The notes: generated by a model from the sequence alone, not told the origin. Counted from the first letter of the stretch, positions 22,397 through 30,882 are shown. The stretch is 44,190 nucleotides of DNA from an uncultured Pseudomonadales bacterium (GCA_937921865.1 CAKZWF010000013.1:1-44190); one strand, 5' to 3'. A program made the numbers and translations.

Positions 22397-23731
22397 TTAT
22401 ACTCCGTATGCTCTGCGAACCATTGATAACGGGTGCTCTGCGTTCGCTGGATTGTTTTCGTCGAGACCGTCTGCAATCAATCGACCAGCCATCGGGCAGT
22501 CTGAGCCAAAGGTGTCAGGTTCCGCCTGCTTTACCCGATTGACGACCGGACGGGCGATCTTCTTGGCCTTCTCGTAGGTTTCCGACTTCACCGCATAAGT
22601 GCCGTCGTGACCCGAGCAGCGCTCGATGGCGGTGACTTCGGTGTCGGGGATCAGATTCAGAAAATCGCGGGTTTTCATCCCGAAGTTCTGCACTCTCTGG
22701 TGGCAGGCTACGTGATAGGCAACTTTGCCCAGGCTCTGTTTGAAATCGGTCTGCACCAGGCCATCTTTGTGACGAAACATCAGGTACTCGAACGGATCGA
22801 AAAATGCGCTTCTGACTGTGGCGACCTTGTCGTCGTCAGGAAACATCAGCGGCAGCTCCTGTTTGTACATCAGGACGCAGGATGGGATAGGCGCGATTAT
22901 GTCGTAACCCGCCTCGATGGCCGCAAGGAACATCGGCAGGTTGGCGTCTTTGAGTTTCTCAACTTTCTTGAGATCGCCGAGTTCGAGTTTCGGCATGCCG
23001 CAGCACTTGGCGTCTTTCAGAACTTTCACCGGAATACCGTTGTGATTGAAGACACTGATCATGTCTTCGACCACCTGAGGCTCGTTGTGGTCGCCATAAC
23101 AGGTGATATAAATGGCTACCTTGCCGGTGGTTCGTTTGCCCGGATTCGCCGGAAGCTGGCTGCCGATTTCGTCAGCTACCCGCCTGGAGAGGGTTTTTGA
23201 GTGAAAGGTCGGAATTGGCGCATCGGGGTGAATGCCGACCTTGTCGGCCAGCTTTCTCAGTGTGGGCGATGCCGCGGCCGCGTTGGCAACCTGGGCGATG
23301 CCTGGAAGACTCAAGGTGTCAAAGATCGGATCGGTGCTGGTTATCAGACGATCGCGCCACTTAGTGTCTTTCTGCTGGTGTTTGTAGGCTTTGGCGCGAA
23401 GCATCAGATGTGGGAAGTCGAGAGCCCACTCATGTGGCGGCAGGTATGGGCATTTGGTTTCTGCACACAGGTCGCAGAGGTAACATTGATCGACCACGTT
23501 CATGTAGTCGTCTTTGTCGACGCCATCCACTTCGAAGGTTTCAGATTCATCAACCAGGTCAAACAGGGTCGGGAAGGAGTCGCAGAGACTCACGCAGCGA
23601 CGGCAACCATGGCAGATATCGAAAACCCGTTCGAGCTCGCTATATAACGAATCCTTGTCGTAGAACTCAGGGTTCTTCCAGTCCAGCGGTTGGCGATCCG
23701 GCGCTTCCAGGCTGCCTTCTTTGATGGCCAT
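22397..23731 (-). CDS. Double 4Fe-4S/CCG-domain protein (GlpC/heterodisulfide-reductase-like, COG0247)
   Basis: A 444-residue protein. The N-terminal ferredoxin part has two four-cysteine sets: C40, C43, C46, C50 in CHGCRRCVSLC, and C83, C86, C89, C94 in CYLCDLCAETKCP. These predict two [4Fe-4S] clusters. The C-terminal part has CCG-type sites at CCGMPKLE (about 242) and RCSGHDG (about 383), as in GlpC and heterodisulfide-reductase subunits. It probably carries electrons, perhaps to rubrerythrin, which is encoded directly upstream. GGAG is seven to eight bases before the ATG. The oxidoreductase partner is not in the window. Confidence 0.9.
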   Translation of the reverse strand: MAIKEGSLEAPDRQPLDWKNPEFYDKDSLYSELERVFDICHGCRRCVSLCDSFPTLFDLVDESETFEVDGVDKDDYMNVVDQCYLCDLCAETKCPYLPPHEWALDFPHLMLRAKAYKHQQKDTKWRDRLITSTDPIFDTLSLPGIAQVANAAAASPTLRKLADKVGIHPDAPIPTFHSKTLSRRVADEIGSQLPANPGKRTTGKVAIYITCYGDHNEPQVVEDMISVFNHNGIPVKVLKDAKCCGMPKLELGDLKKVEKLKDANLPMFLAAIEAGYDIIAPIPSCVLMYKQELPLMFPDDDKVATVRSAFFDPFEYLMFRHKDGLVQTDFKQSLGKVAYHVACHQRVQNFGMKTRDFLNLIPDTEVTAIERCSGHDGTYAVKSETYEKAKKIARPVVNRVKQAEPDTFGSDCPMAGRLIADGLDENNPANAEHPLSMVRRAYGV

Positions 23732-23803
23732 TAGCGATCTCCGATGAGTAGGTGCAGGGGGTTATCTGACAGGCACAGGTAACCTTGACGGATAGCTGTG
23801 ACG

Positions 23804-23829
23804 AAAAGGGGCCCTTGTTGGACCCCTTT
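23804..23829 (-). terminator. Intrinsic terminator after rubrerythrin
   Basis: Read on the minus strand, AAAGGGGTCC, a short loop and GGGCCCCTTTT form a ten-base-pair stem (one G-T pair) ending in a T run. It sits 22 bases after the rubrerythrin stop and before the Fe-S protein gene. It would give more rubrerythrin message than downstream message, or separate the two units. Confidence 0.8.
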
Positions 23830-23850
23830 CAAGCATCGTGACCGATGCTG

Positions 23851-24267
23851 TCAGTCCATCGCATCCAGAGCTTTCTGGAAACGGTTGGCGTGTGAACGCT
23901 CCGCTTTCGCCAGCGTTTCAAACCAGTCGGCAATCTCGTCGAAACCTTCTTCGCGAGCAGTTTTGGCCATGCCCGGATACATGTCGGTGTATTCGTGGGT
24001 TTCGCCAGCGATGGCCGCTTTCAGGTTTAAGTCTGTGCTGCCGATCGGCAGGCCGGTGGCAGGATCGCCTACGGTTTCCATGTACTCGAGGTGACCGTGA
24101 GCGTGGCCTGTCTCACCTTCAGCGGTGGAACGGAATACGGCGGCAACGTCATTTTCGCCTTCGACGTCGGCTTTTGCTGCGAAATAAAGATAGCGGCGGT
24201 TGGCCTGAGATTCGCCGGCAAAGGCGTCCTTCAGGTGCTGCAGAGTCTGGCTGTCCTTCAGATCCAT
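23851..24267 (-). CDS. Rubrerythrin, short form without rubredoxin domain
   Basis: Diiron peroxidase-type protein of 138 residues, reducing hydrogen peroxide in the cytoplasm. It has only the four-helix ferritin-like domain, lacking the C-terminal rubredoxin domain of classical rubrerythrin. The diiron ligands are visible: E19 ([11 protein letters not shown]), E52/H55 (ETGH), E89/E92 (GETHEY) and E123/H126 (ERSH). An external electron donor is therefore needed; the adjacent Fe-S protein is a candidate. GGAGAG precedes the ATG. A TATACT -10 box and an OxyR site lie upstream, so peroxide induction through OxyR is expected. Confidence 0.94.
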   Translation of the reverse strand: MDLKDSQTLQHLKDAFAGESQANRRYLYFAAKADVEGENDVAAVFRSTAEGETGHAHGHLEYMETVGDPATGLPIGSTDLNLKAAIAGETHEYTDMYPGMAKTAREEGFDEIADWFETLAKAERSHANRFQKALDAMD

Positions 24268-24305
24268 GAGTCTCTCCTGGTTGTGGTTCTTGAATCACCG
24301 AATGG

Positions 24306-24334
24306 AGTATATGCCCGTTGCCTGCCATCGCCAT
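24306..24334 (-). promoter_or_regulatory. Probable rubrerythrin promoter
   Basis: On the minus strand a strong -10 box TATACT (24306-24311) is preceded, after 17 bases, by a poor -35 (ATGGCG, 24329-24334). A good -10 with a weak -35 placed against an OxyR site is the arrangement of an OxyR-activated promoter. The predicted 5' leader is about 30 bases. Confidence 0.6.
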
Positions 24335-24370
24335 TTGAAAGTTACTATCGCGCCGATAGGCAAAATCTAT
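24334..24370. promoter_or_regulatory. OxyR operator
   Basis: The consensus is ATAG-N7-CTAT-N7-ATAG-N7-CTAT. Here the four blocks are TTTG (24334), CTAT (24345), ATAG (24356) and CTAT (24367), each with exactly seven bases between. This gives 14 of 16 core matches. It abuts the -35 region of the rubrerythrin promoter, the position used for activation. oxyR itself is encoded 2.5 kb away in this window. Confidence 0.75.
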
Positions 24371-24395
24371 GGAAGAACTGCATTGGGTAGTTTTT

Positions 24396-24414
24396 GTATA
24401 TGATAATCATTCTC
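24396..24414. promoter_or_regulatory. Fur-like box overlapping the MATE promoter
   Basis: The core TGATAATCATT with flanks GTATA and CTC matches 15 of 19 positions of the Fur consensus GATAATGATAATCATTATC. A TAGAAT -10 candidate lies at 24428-24433 on the plus strand, so the box would cover its -35. Repression of the MATE gene by iron-loaded Fur is the simplest reading. It may also influence the divergent rubrerythrin promoter. Confidence 0.6.
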
Positions 24415-24523
24415 ATCTGTGCGGGCGTAGAATGGTCCGGTTGGTCATGCTGTGCGGTCGTATGCCGTCTGACAATTGCTCGAGCAACACCTCACAGCCC
24501 TTAAATCAGAATCTTCGAATTGT

Positions 24524-25903
24524 GTGACTGACTCCGTTTTTAGCGAACTACGCCGCATGCTCGTGCTGGCTCTGCCAATGATGCTGACCCAGGTGTCACA
24601 GATGGGGATGGGTATTGCCGACAGCATGATGGCGGGGCGGGTCAGCGCAACCGATCTTGCCGGGGTAGCACTCGGAGGCAACTTCTTCTGGCCGGCTCTG
24701 CTGCTGCTGTCCGGGACAATCATGTCGCTCACGCCCACCGTGTCTCAGCTGCATGGAGGCGGCCGGGAAAAAGAGGCGGGTGAGGTGGTTCGCCAGGCGT
24801 TCTACGTGGTGCTGGCAGGCGGTGGTCTGATGGTGTTGTTCCTTAATTCTGTGGAGCCTCTGTACCACCTTCTGGGCGTCGACCCGCGCGCAATTCCGAT
24901 CGCCGTCGACTATCTGCATGCGGTGTCATTTGGCGTTGTGCCCCTGCTCGGCTACTTTGCCATGCGCTTTTTATGCGAAGGGCTGTCCTGGACCCTGCCG
25001 GCGATGCTCATCGCTCTGTCTGCATTGCTGCTGAAAATTCCGCTTAACTATCTGTTTATTTATGGCGGTTTTGGTATTGAGCCAATGGGTGGCGTCGGCT
25101 GTGGCTGGGCCAGTGTGCTGGTGATGTGGTATCAGCTGCTGGCGATCAGTGCAGTGGTGTCGATGTCGCGGATCAGCAAGGTCGGGGTGTTTGCCCGATT
25201 CAGCCCGCCGGATTTCACCGCGATTGTCCGGTTGATTCGTCTTGGCCTGCCGATTGGTCTGACAGTTTTTCTGGAGATGTCCATGTTCTCCGTGGTCACT
25301 CTGATGATTGGCCGTCTTGGTGTCGAAGCGGTAGCAGCCCATCAGATTGCCGCGAGTGTGGGCGGTATGACTTTCATGGTGCCGCTGGCACTGGGTATGG
25401 CAGCCTCCATTCGAGTGGGTTTCAACGTGGGTGCGGGGAATCTTGCCGCTGCGAGGCGTTCCGGCTGGATTGCAATTGGCGTATCCCTGGTGTTTGCGCT
25501 GTTTGCGGCGATGGTCGTTTTCTACTCCCGCCCCTGGCTGGCAGGGCTGTATTCGACTGAGCTGGAGGTGATTAGTCTCGCCACAGATCTGTTGATCTTT
25601 GTGGTCCTCTTTCAGTTTTTTGATGATGCTCAGGTCACCGCCGTGGGTGCGCTGCGCGGTTTCAAAGACACCCGGGTGCCGATGTGGATAGCGATGTTCA
25701 GTTACTGGGCTATCGGGCTGCCGGTAGGCGCAGTGCTGGCATTTGGCTGGCTGGATGGACCGGTGTTTGAAGCGTACGCGGGCGTTCGAGGCTTCTGGGT
25801 GGGTCTGCTTGCCGGTCTCGGCTGTGCGGCGCTGATTCTGGTGACACGCTTTCACTGGCTGTCTAGTCGCGACCAGCACATTCTCGCGTACGCCAGCCGA
25901 TAG
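24524..25903 (+). CDS. MATE-family multidrug/organic-compound exporter (NorM-like)
   Basis: Twelve-helix inner-membrane antiporter, about 459 residues from GTG 24524. That start gives the usual N-terminus MTDSVFSELRRMLVLALPMMLTQVSQ. A TTG at 24476 would add 16 residues of poor quality; neither has a good ribosome-binding site. The two homologous six-helix halves are visible, with family motifs GMGIADSMMAGRVSATDLAGVALG in the first and LTVFLEMSMFSVVTLMIGRLGVEAVAAHQIA in the second. MATE proteins export cationic drugs or, in some bacteria, siderophores, coupled to Na+ or H+. The Fur-like box upstream makes an iron-related substrate worth considering. Confidence 0.92.
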   Translation: MTDSVFSELRRMLVLALPMMLTQVSQMGMGIADSMMAGRVSATDLAGVALGGNFFWPALLLLSGTIMSLTPTVSQLHGGGREKEAGEVVRQAFYVVLAGGGLMVLFLNSVEPLYHLLGVDPRAIPIAVDYLHAVSFGVVPLLGYFAMRFLCEGLSWTLPAMLIALSALLLKIPLNYLFIYGGFGIEPMGGVGCGWASVLVMWYQLLAISAVVSMSRISKVGVFARFSPPDFTAIVRLIRLGLPIGLTVFLEMSMFSVVTLMIGRLGVEAVAAHQIAASVGGMTFMVPLALGMAASIRVGFNVGAGNLAAARRSGWIAIGVSLVFALFAAMVVFYSRPWLAGLYSTELEVISLATDLLIFVVLFQFFDDAQVTAVGALRGFKDTRVPMWIAMFSYWAIGLPVGAVLAFGWLDGPVFEAYAGVRGFWVGLLAGLGCAALILVTRFHWLSSRDQHILAYASR

Positions 25904-25906
25904 TTT

Positions 25907-26782
25907 ATGGAACTCTGGATTGGCCTGACCATTGCCGCGGCGTTTCTTCAGACGCTGCGCTCGTCACTGCAGAAGCGGGCGACCGGTACTCTGAGCGTTA
26001 ATGGCGCTAGCTATCTGAGATTCTGCTATGCGCTGCCATTTGTCTGGTGCTACCTGAGTCTGTTGCTGCTGGAGCGAACTCTGCCGGTGCTGCCGGGTGA
26101 GTTTTTTGTGTTCTGTCTGGTTGGTGGTGTTGCTCAGATCATCGGAACTGCAGCTCTGGTTGGTTCGTTCAGTCATGGCAATTTTGCGCTGGGCACCACA
26201 TTTTCCAAGACTGAGGTTGTTCTGACCGCGCTGGTAGGGGCCGTACTGTTCAGCGAACATTTGTCGTGGCTGCAGTGGGCCGGCATCGGGGTCAGCTTTC
26301 TGGGCGTTGCGCTGCTGTCGGTCCGCGGCGGACTGAAGAATATAGCCACCGATCAACGGGCTCTGGCGCTTGGGGTGCTCGCTGGCGCTGGTTTTGCCAT
26401 CTCCGCGGTCTGCTATCGAGCTGCTGCGCTGTCGTTACCGTCCGGAGACTTCCTGCTGCGTGCCGGGGCGACCCTGGCGATTACCGTATCGCTGCAGAGC
26501 GTGTTGATGGGTTTGTTTCTCAAGGTGCGTGAGCCCGGAGAGCTGAAACGGGTCTTGGTCAACTGGCGCAGCGGAATCTGGGTAGGACTGGTTGGTGCGG
26601 CTGCGTCTGCGGGCTGGTTTACCGCTATGACTCTAGTGAACGCTGCGCTGGTACGCGCGCTGGGTCAGGTTGAGCTGCTGTTCAGTTTTGCCATTTCCAT
26701 CTGGTTTTTCCGTGAGCGGGTGCAGGGCGCTGAAATCGCTGGTGCGGTGCTTGTGGTGCTGGGCATCTGGCTACTACTGTAG
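25907..26782 (+). CDS. EamA/DMT-family transporter
   Basis: A 291-residue membrane protein with about ten helices in two EamA repeats (about 1-138 and 155-291). It has the glycine-rich segments and GTTFSKTEVVLTALVGAVLFSEHLSWLQWAGIGVSFLGVALLS characteristic of drug/metabolite transporters. The closing part RALGQVELLFSFAISIWFFRERVQGAEIAGAVLVVLGIWLL repeats the same motif. The substrate is unknown. It begins four bases after the MATE stop and is certainly co-transcribed. Its 3' end overlaps the convergent anti-sigma-like gene by nine bases. Confidence 0.9.
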   Translation: MELWIGLTIAAAFLQTLRSSLQKRATGTLSVNGASYLRFCYALPFVWCYLSLLLLERTLPVLPGEFFVFCLVGGVAQIIGTAALVGSFSHGNFALGTTFSKTEVVLTALVGAVLFSEHLSWLQWAGIGVSFLGVALLSVRGGLKNIATDQRALALGVLAGAGFAISAVCYRAAALSLPSGDFLLRAGATLAITVSLQSVLMGLFLKVREPGELKRVLVNWRSGIWVGLVGAAASAGWFTAMTLVNAALVRALGQVELLFSFAISIWFFRERVQGAEIAGAVLVVLGIWLLL

Positions 26783-27682
26783 CGGTGTCGCGCCTAGGGG
26801 CTGCAGCATCCAAGTACCGGTTTCGGGATTGCAGGTCAGCTGACTGCGTTCTTCCTGGTCGACGATGATCAGCGAGCGAGCGCCACGATCACCGGTTATG
26901 GTCTGATCTGAAAGCTCAAACGCCAGCGGACAGCTGGGGTGGCGAATGCGCAGCTGATTATCTTCCAGCCGACACAGCGCGTATGGCGTTGCGGTACCAA
27001 CATCAATCGACGTCAATGTTGCACAGTCATCCGGCTGCAAACTGCCTGGTAATGCCAGGCTGGCTGGCGCCTCTCTGATTTCCGACAGATCTGCGGCCTT
27101 CGTGAGATCGCTGTCAGTCATCGGCGACTGTGCAGTTGCTCTGCGGGCGACCTCGGTACCGCCGGCCGCGCTTAGGTCGAAGTCGGCAGTGCTGGCGAGC
27201 GGGTTTTGGGCAGCCGACAGATTGGCTGCTTCAGGTTCCGAATTTGCTGCCGCATTGGCTTTTTCTGACTGAAATTTCAGCTCTGCGGGTGCGGCTGCTT
27301 GAGGTGAAGGAGTTGAGGCTTGGATCGACGAGACTGACGCGTCGATTTCGTCCTCTTCGCGCAGCTCATCTGAAGCTGATGTCTGCAGCTGCCGTTTTTT
27401 CGACTGTACTGCTTCTCTCAGCTCGGCTGAGGTGCCTTGTGTCGACGGCACAGCCAGTTCAGCCAGATCCGGTTCGCTCATCCAGAGCGCTGTAATGCCC
27501 AAGCCGAGGATAATGGTCGCAGCGCTGGCCAGACTGCGGGCTCGCAGATACCAGGGACGTGCTGATAACTGACTGCGTGCAGCTGCGTGAATGCGTGCGT
27601 CGACGCTGGCTGGCGGACCTTCGTTGTTGTCCTCCTGGTAAAGCTCGTCGAGCCAGTCGGGTGGTTCAGTTCTGCCGGACAT
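26774..27682 (-). CDS. Transmembrane anti-sigma-factor-like protein
   Basis: A 302-residue bitopic protein. A cytoplasmic N-terminus of about 50 residues (with PPDWLDELYQEDN and PASVDARIHAAARSQL) precedes one helix, LASAATIILGLGITALWM (51-68), and a long Ala/Ser/Glu-rich periplasmic region. The tail domain has LPGSLQPDDCATLTSIDVG, ALCRLEDNQLRIRHPSCPLAFE and RSLIIVDQEERSQLTCNPETGTWML. There is no zinc-binding ZAS motif. The start overlaps the ECF sigma gene by 17 bases, so the pair is translationally coupled, the normal arrangement for a sigma factor and its membrane regulator. Direct homology to a named anti-sigma family was not recognised. Confidence 0.7.
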   Translation of the reverse strand: MSGRTEPPDWLDELYQEDNNEGPPASVDARIHAAARSQLSARPWYLRARSLASAATIILGLGITALWMSEPDLAELAVPSTQGTSAELREAVQSKKRQLQTSASDELREEDEIDASVSSIQASTPSPQAAAPAELKFQSEKANAAANSEPEAANLSAAQNPLASTADFDLSAAGGTEVARRATAQSPMTDSDLTKAADLSEIREAPASLALPGSLQPDDCATLTSIDVGTATPYALCRLEDNQLRIRHPSCPLAFELSDQTITGDRGARSLIIVDQEERSQLTCNPETGTWMLQPLGATPLQ

Positions 27683-28370
27683 AAGCCTTCAATCCTGCTT
27701 TGAGTTTCTGCCGCGCATAGCGCAGACGGCTTTTTACCCCTTCTTCCGAGGTGGCGGTCACCATTGCGATCTCCTGTTGAGACAGGTTGCTCTCCTGCTG
27801 CAGCAGCCAGGCTTCGCGTTGATGAAATGGCAGTTTGTGGATCAGTGTGTATAGCTTTTCGCGCAATCGACTGCGCTGAATCTCATCAATCCCGTCCAGG
27901 CTGCCTGCGGAATCGCCCGAGGCTTCGATAAGCGCTTCGAGTGCCTGCGGATCAGTGGTCAGCAGGCGCCCACTGGCACGAAAGTGATCCATCAGAACAT
28001 TGTGTGCGAGGGTAAACAGATAGTTCACCAGCGGTGCGCTGGGCAGATAACCCGTGCGCGCGTTAATCAACTTCAGCCAGACGCTCTGGAAGCAATCGTT
28101 TGCCTCGGCGGCAGGCAGCTGCCGGGCAAAGTATCGGAACAGCGATCCTTTGTGGCGTTCGTACAGGGTGTCGAAAGCCGCGGCGTCGCCCGCGCAGTAG
28201 GCGAGCATCAGTGCTTCATCGGTCGGCGACGACCTGATTGACGACTGGGGCGCTGGCGGGTTGCTGAATTTCAGGGGGTGGTCCTGTTGCCATCCGCAGA
28301 GCCGACAAGCCTCGTCGGATCTGCGGCGGAAAGCAATGTCAGCGATTGCTGGCAACAGAGTCATCGGCAA
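27666..28370 (-). CDS. ECF-type RNA polymerase sigma factor
   Basis: A 234-residue sigma70-family protein with only regions 2 and 4. Region 2 reads LYERHKGSLFRYFARQLPAAEANDCFQSVWLKLINARTGY with AHNVLMDHFRA. Region 4 reads LREKLYTLIHKLPFHQREAWLLQQESNLSQQEIAMVTATSEEGVKSRLRYARQKLKAGL. About 45 extra residues precede the domain; translation may begin later than ATG 28370, and the first 32 bases lie inside the vWA gene. The operon (vWA lipoprotein, sigma, transmembrane regulator) suggests that an envelope signal controls it. The target promoters are unknown. Confidence 0.9.
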   Translation of the reverse strand: MPMTLLPAIADIAFRRRSDEACRLCGWQQDHPLKFSNPPAPQSSIRSSPTDEALMLAYCAGDAAAFDTLYERHKGSLFRYFARQLPAAEANDCFQSVWLKLINARTGYLPSAPLVNYLFTLAHNVLMDHFRASGRLLTTDPQALEALIEASGDSAGSLDGIDEIQRSRLREKLYTLIHKLPFHQREAWLLQQESNLSQQEIAMVTATSEEGVKSRLRYARQKLKAGLKAYVRQN

Positions 28371-30186
28371 GCGAAGTTGGTGAACTCAGCACCGGTGTTG
28401 CGAGGACTTCTGCAGTGCGCAGCATCGACAGGAACTCGCCGCGATAGCCGTAGCTGTCGCTGCCACGTGCCCGGCTGGCCAGCGCCAGGACCTGCTGGAA
28501 ACTGAAGCCGTTCAGATAGTCACCGCCGCGCAGCAACTGCCCGAAGGCGGCAACTGCAGCGGAGAACTGGTAGTTGCTGGAGGTAGCGGCCAGGGTCGGC
28601 ACGATGTCCTGACGCAGCAGCGGGGAGCTGATCAACGCGCTGGTGTTGCCCTGGGGCCGTTTGTAGCGCAGTTTCAGAAAGCCCAGTTCCTGCTCCGCGA
28701 CAGGCTGGGATTGGCTGCTGGTCTGATAACGCAGCGGATCGATCAGGGTGCCGGCTGAATCTGTGAGTGCCAGTTCGTACAGCGCGGTGACGGTGTGGCC
28801 TGCACCAATGTCGCCGGCGTCCACCGCATCATTGTTGAAGTCTTCACGCTCGAGGTGGCGGGTTTCGTAACCGATCAATCGATACTCGGCCACCACTGCC
28901 GGATTGAACTCGACCTGAATCTTCACGTCTTTGGCGATGATATTCAGGGTCTGCGCCAGCTCATCCACCAGGACTTTGCGGGCTTCGTTGAGGGTGTCGA
29001 TATAGGCGGCGTTGCCGTTGCCAATCTGACTGAGTTCCTGCATCAGCGCGTCGTTGTAGTTGCCGCTGCCAAAACCAAGCACGGTTAAAGCAATGCCGCT
29101 GTTGCGCTTCTCGGCGATCAGATCTTTCAGCGCCTGCTGGCTTGTGGTGCCGACATTAAAATCACCATCTGTGGCGAGAATGACCCGATTGATGCCATCT
29201 GCCTGCAGATTCTGCTGGGCCAGCGCATAGGCGAGGTGGATACCGGCGCCACCATTGGTGGAACCACCGGCAGTGAGCTGATCTATTGCGCTGAGGATTT
29301 TTGCCTGCTCCGCACCAGGTGTGGGCTCCAGCACCGTGCCGGCAGCACCTGCATAGACGGCAATCGACAGCCGATCCTGTTGATCCAGCTGGCGCACCAG
29401 CAGCTTCAGAGAAGACTTCAGCAGTTCCAGTTTGTCGGGCGAGCGCATGCTGCCGGAGACATCAATCAGGAACACCAGGTTGGCGGCTGGTAGAGACTCT
29501 GCTGGCGGCTGGTAGCCCTGAATGCCGATATGCAGCAACTGACGATCCGCATGCCAGGGACTTGGGCCCATTTCTGTGTAAAGGCTGAAAGGGCTGTCGG
29601 CAGATTCAGGTATTGGATACTGATAAGAAAAATAGTTGATCAGCTCTTCGACGCGTACTGCGCTGTTTTGAGGCAGCTGACCCTGGTTCAACAGCCGCCG
29701 GACATTGCTGTAGGAAGCGGTATCTACATCAACGGAGAAGGTTGACACTGGATGCTCTGCGACCAGGTGGATGGGGTTGTCGTTGAAGCTGTCATAATTT
29801 TCCCGATCCAGCGGCTCGCGTGCGACGCGCAGGTCGGATAAGGACTTTTCAGAGAGCTGCGCCACACTGCGTTTATAGGCCAAGGATTCAGACCCCGCGG
29901 GGAGATTGCTCGTCCCGGCGATGGCCGCAGTGGGGCTCTTTGCCTGTTCGGCAGACTCAGATAGCCGAACGATCGCGTCCTGCTCCGCCAGCTGCCTGCT
30001 GATCTGTTGATTCGCGGTCTGTGCCGGCTGGTCGGCGCGAAATTCCAGATCGTTGCCGGATTTTACCGGAACGATGTTTTCAGTTGGCGTGTCGTCGGTC
30101 TCACTGACTTCCCGGGTGGCATTGCAGCCGCTGATGGCAGTGATCGCAAAAATGCTGCACAACAGCAGGGTATGTTTGGTGTTCAT
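28339..30186 (-). CDS. vWA-domain lipoprotein (YfbK family)
   Basis: A 615-residue envelope lipoprotein; signal with AISGC (C21). An N-terminal disordered region is followed by the conserved block YDSFNDNPIHLVAEHPVSTFSVDVDTASYSNVRRLLNQGQLP (about 131-172). Then comes a von Willebrand A domain with an intact MIDAS site, DVSGS (D242, S244, S246) and ATDGD later. The C-terminal part is the DUF3520-type domain found in YfbK proteins. The MIDAS implies Mg2+-dependent ligand binding. The gene is first in a three-gene unit with the ECF sigma factor and its regulator, so it may be the sensor or the target. The function of YfbK proteins is not established. Confidence 0.9.
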   Translation of the reverse strand: MNTKHTLLLCSIFAITAISGCNATREVSETDDTPTENIVPVKSGNDLEFRADQPAQTANQQISRQLAEQDAIVRLSESAEQAKSPTAAIAGTSNLPAGSESLAYKRSVAQLSEKSLSDLRVAREPLDRENYDSFNDNPIHLVAEHPVSTFSVDVDTASYSNVRRLLNQGQLPQNSAVRVEELINYFSYQYPIPESADSPFSLYTEMGPSPWHADRQLLHIGIQGYQPPAESLPAANLVFLIDVSGSMRSPDKLELLKSSLKLLVRQLDQQDRLSIAVYAGAAGTVLEPTPGAEQAKILSAIDQLTAGGSTNGGAGIHLAYALAQQNLQADGINRVILATDGDFNVGTTSQQALKDLIAEKRNSGIALTVLGFGSGNYNDALMQELSQIGNGNAAYIDTLNEARKVLVDELAQTLNIIAKDVKIQVEFNPAVVAEYRLIGYETRHLEREDFNNDAVDAGDIGAGHTVTALYELALTDSAGTLIDPLRYQTSSQSQPVAEQELGFLKLRYKRPQGNTSALISSPLLRQDIVPTLAATSSNYQFSAAVAAFGQLLRGGDYLNGFSFQQVLALASRARGSDSYGYRGEFLSMLRTAEVLATPVLSSPTSLADDSVASNR

Positions 30187-30300
30187 GGATTCGCCTCAAT
30201 TGATACGATTTCAATGGGTTCACTGCGGTTAACGCGGCAGTGCGGGCGAAGGGGTTAAGTATTTTTGGCTTTTTTCAGATTGCCTTTTACAGCGTGCTTT

Positions 30301-30882
30301 TTAACCGGTTAGGGGGTGAGGCAGTCGGTCAGTGAACTCGGCGTTCAGGCGTGCCCATTCCATCGCCAGCCAGGGGGTGAAAGCGCTCGGATTTTCAGCC
30401 AGTGCCCGAGTAAGTTCGGCCTGGCCGATCCAGCGCCAGTCGCCGATTTCAGTGGTGTTGATTACCGGCTGGGCGTCGGTCTGGCCGATGTATACCCAGC
30501 ACAGCTCGTGCTCGGTACCCAGATCTTTGAAGGGCGCTGAATACTCGAACTTGTAGGCATAGTTCAGCTCCGCGGACATGCCCAGTTCCTGTTCCAGACG
30601 GCGATGCACCGCGAAGTCCATGGTTTCTCCGCGGCGTGGGTGGGAGCAGCAGCTGTTCGACCAGAAATCGCCCCACAGACGCTTTTGGGCCGCGCGTTTC
30701 TGCAGCAGCAGCTGTCCTTCAGGGTTGAATACGAACAGGCTGAAGGCGCGATGCAGTACACCCTCACCGTCGTGACACGCAGACTTATCCAGATGGCCGA
30801 CGACCTGATCGTCGGAGTCGACCAGGATCAGCGCCTCGGCTTCCGAGGAGACGACGTCAGATTTGGTCTGGACTTTGCTCAA
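30301..30882 (-). CDS. idi: Isopentenyl-diphosphate delta-isomerase, type I
   Basis: Interconverts isopentenyl and dimethylallyl diphosphate, the isoprenoid starter units. The protein is 193 residues and Nudix-like. Catalytic C79 lies in SNSCCSHP, the acid E126 in EHELCWVY, and the divalent-metal region includes HLDKSACHDGEGVLHRAFS. The length and motifs match the E. coli enzyme. Type I Idi is not essential in organisms with the MEP pathway but balances the two products. It is a lone gene, divergent from the alpha/beta hydrolase; no isoprenoid neighbour is present. Confidence 0.95.
   Translation of the reverse strand: MSKVQTKSDVVSSEAEALILVDSDDQVVGHLDKSACHDGEGVLHRAFSLFVFNPEGQLLLQKRAAQKRLWGDFWSNSCCSHPRRGETMDFAVHRRLEQELGMSAELNYAYKFEYSAPFKDLGTEHELCWVYIGQTDAQPVINTTEIGDWRWIGQAELTRALAENPSAFTPWLAMEWARLNAEFTDRLPHPLTG

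Noticed and set aside
30187..30300. ECF-type autoregulatory promoter before the vWA gene
   Set aside because: A GAACC element is present but no -10-like block at the right distance could be found.
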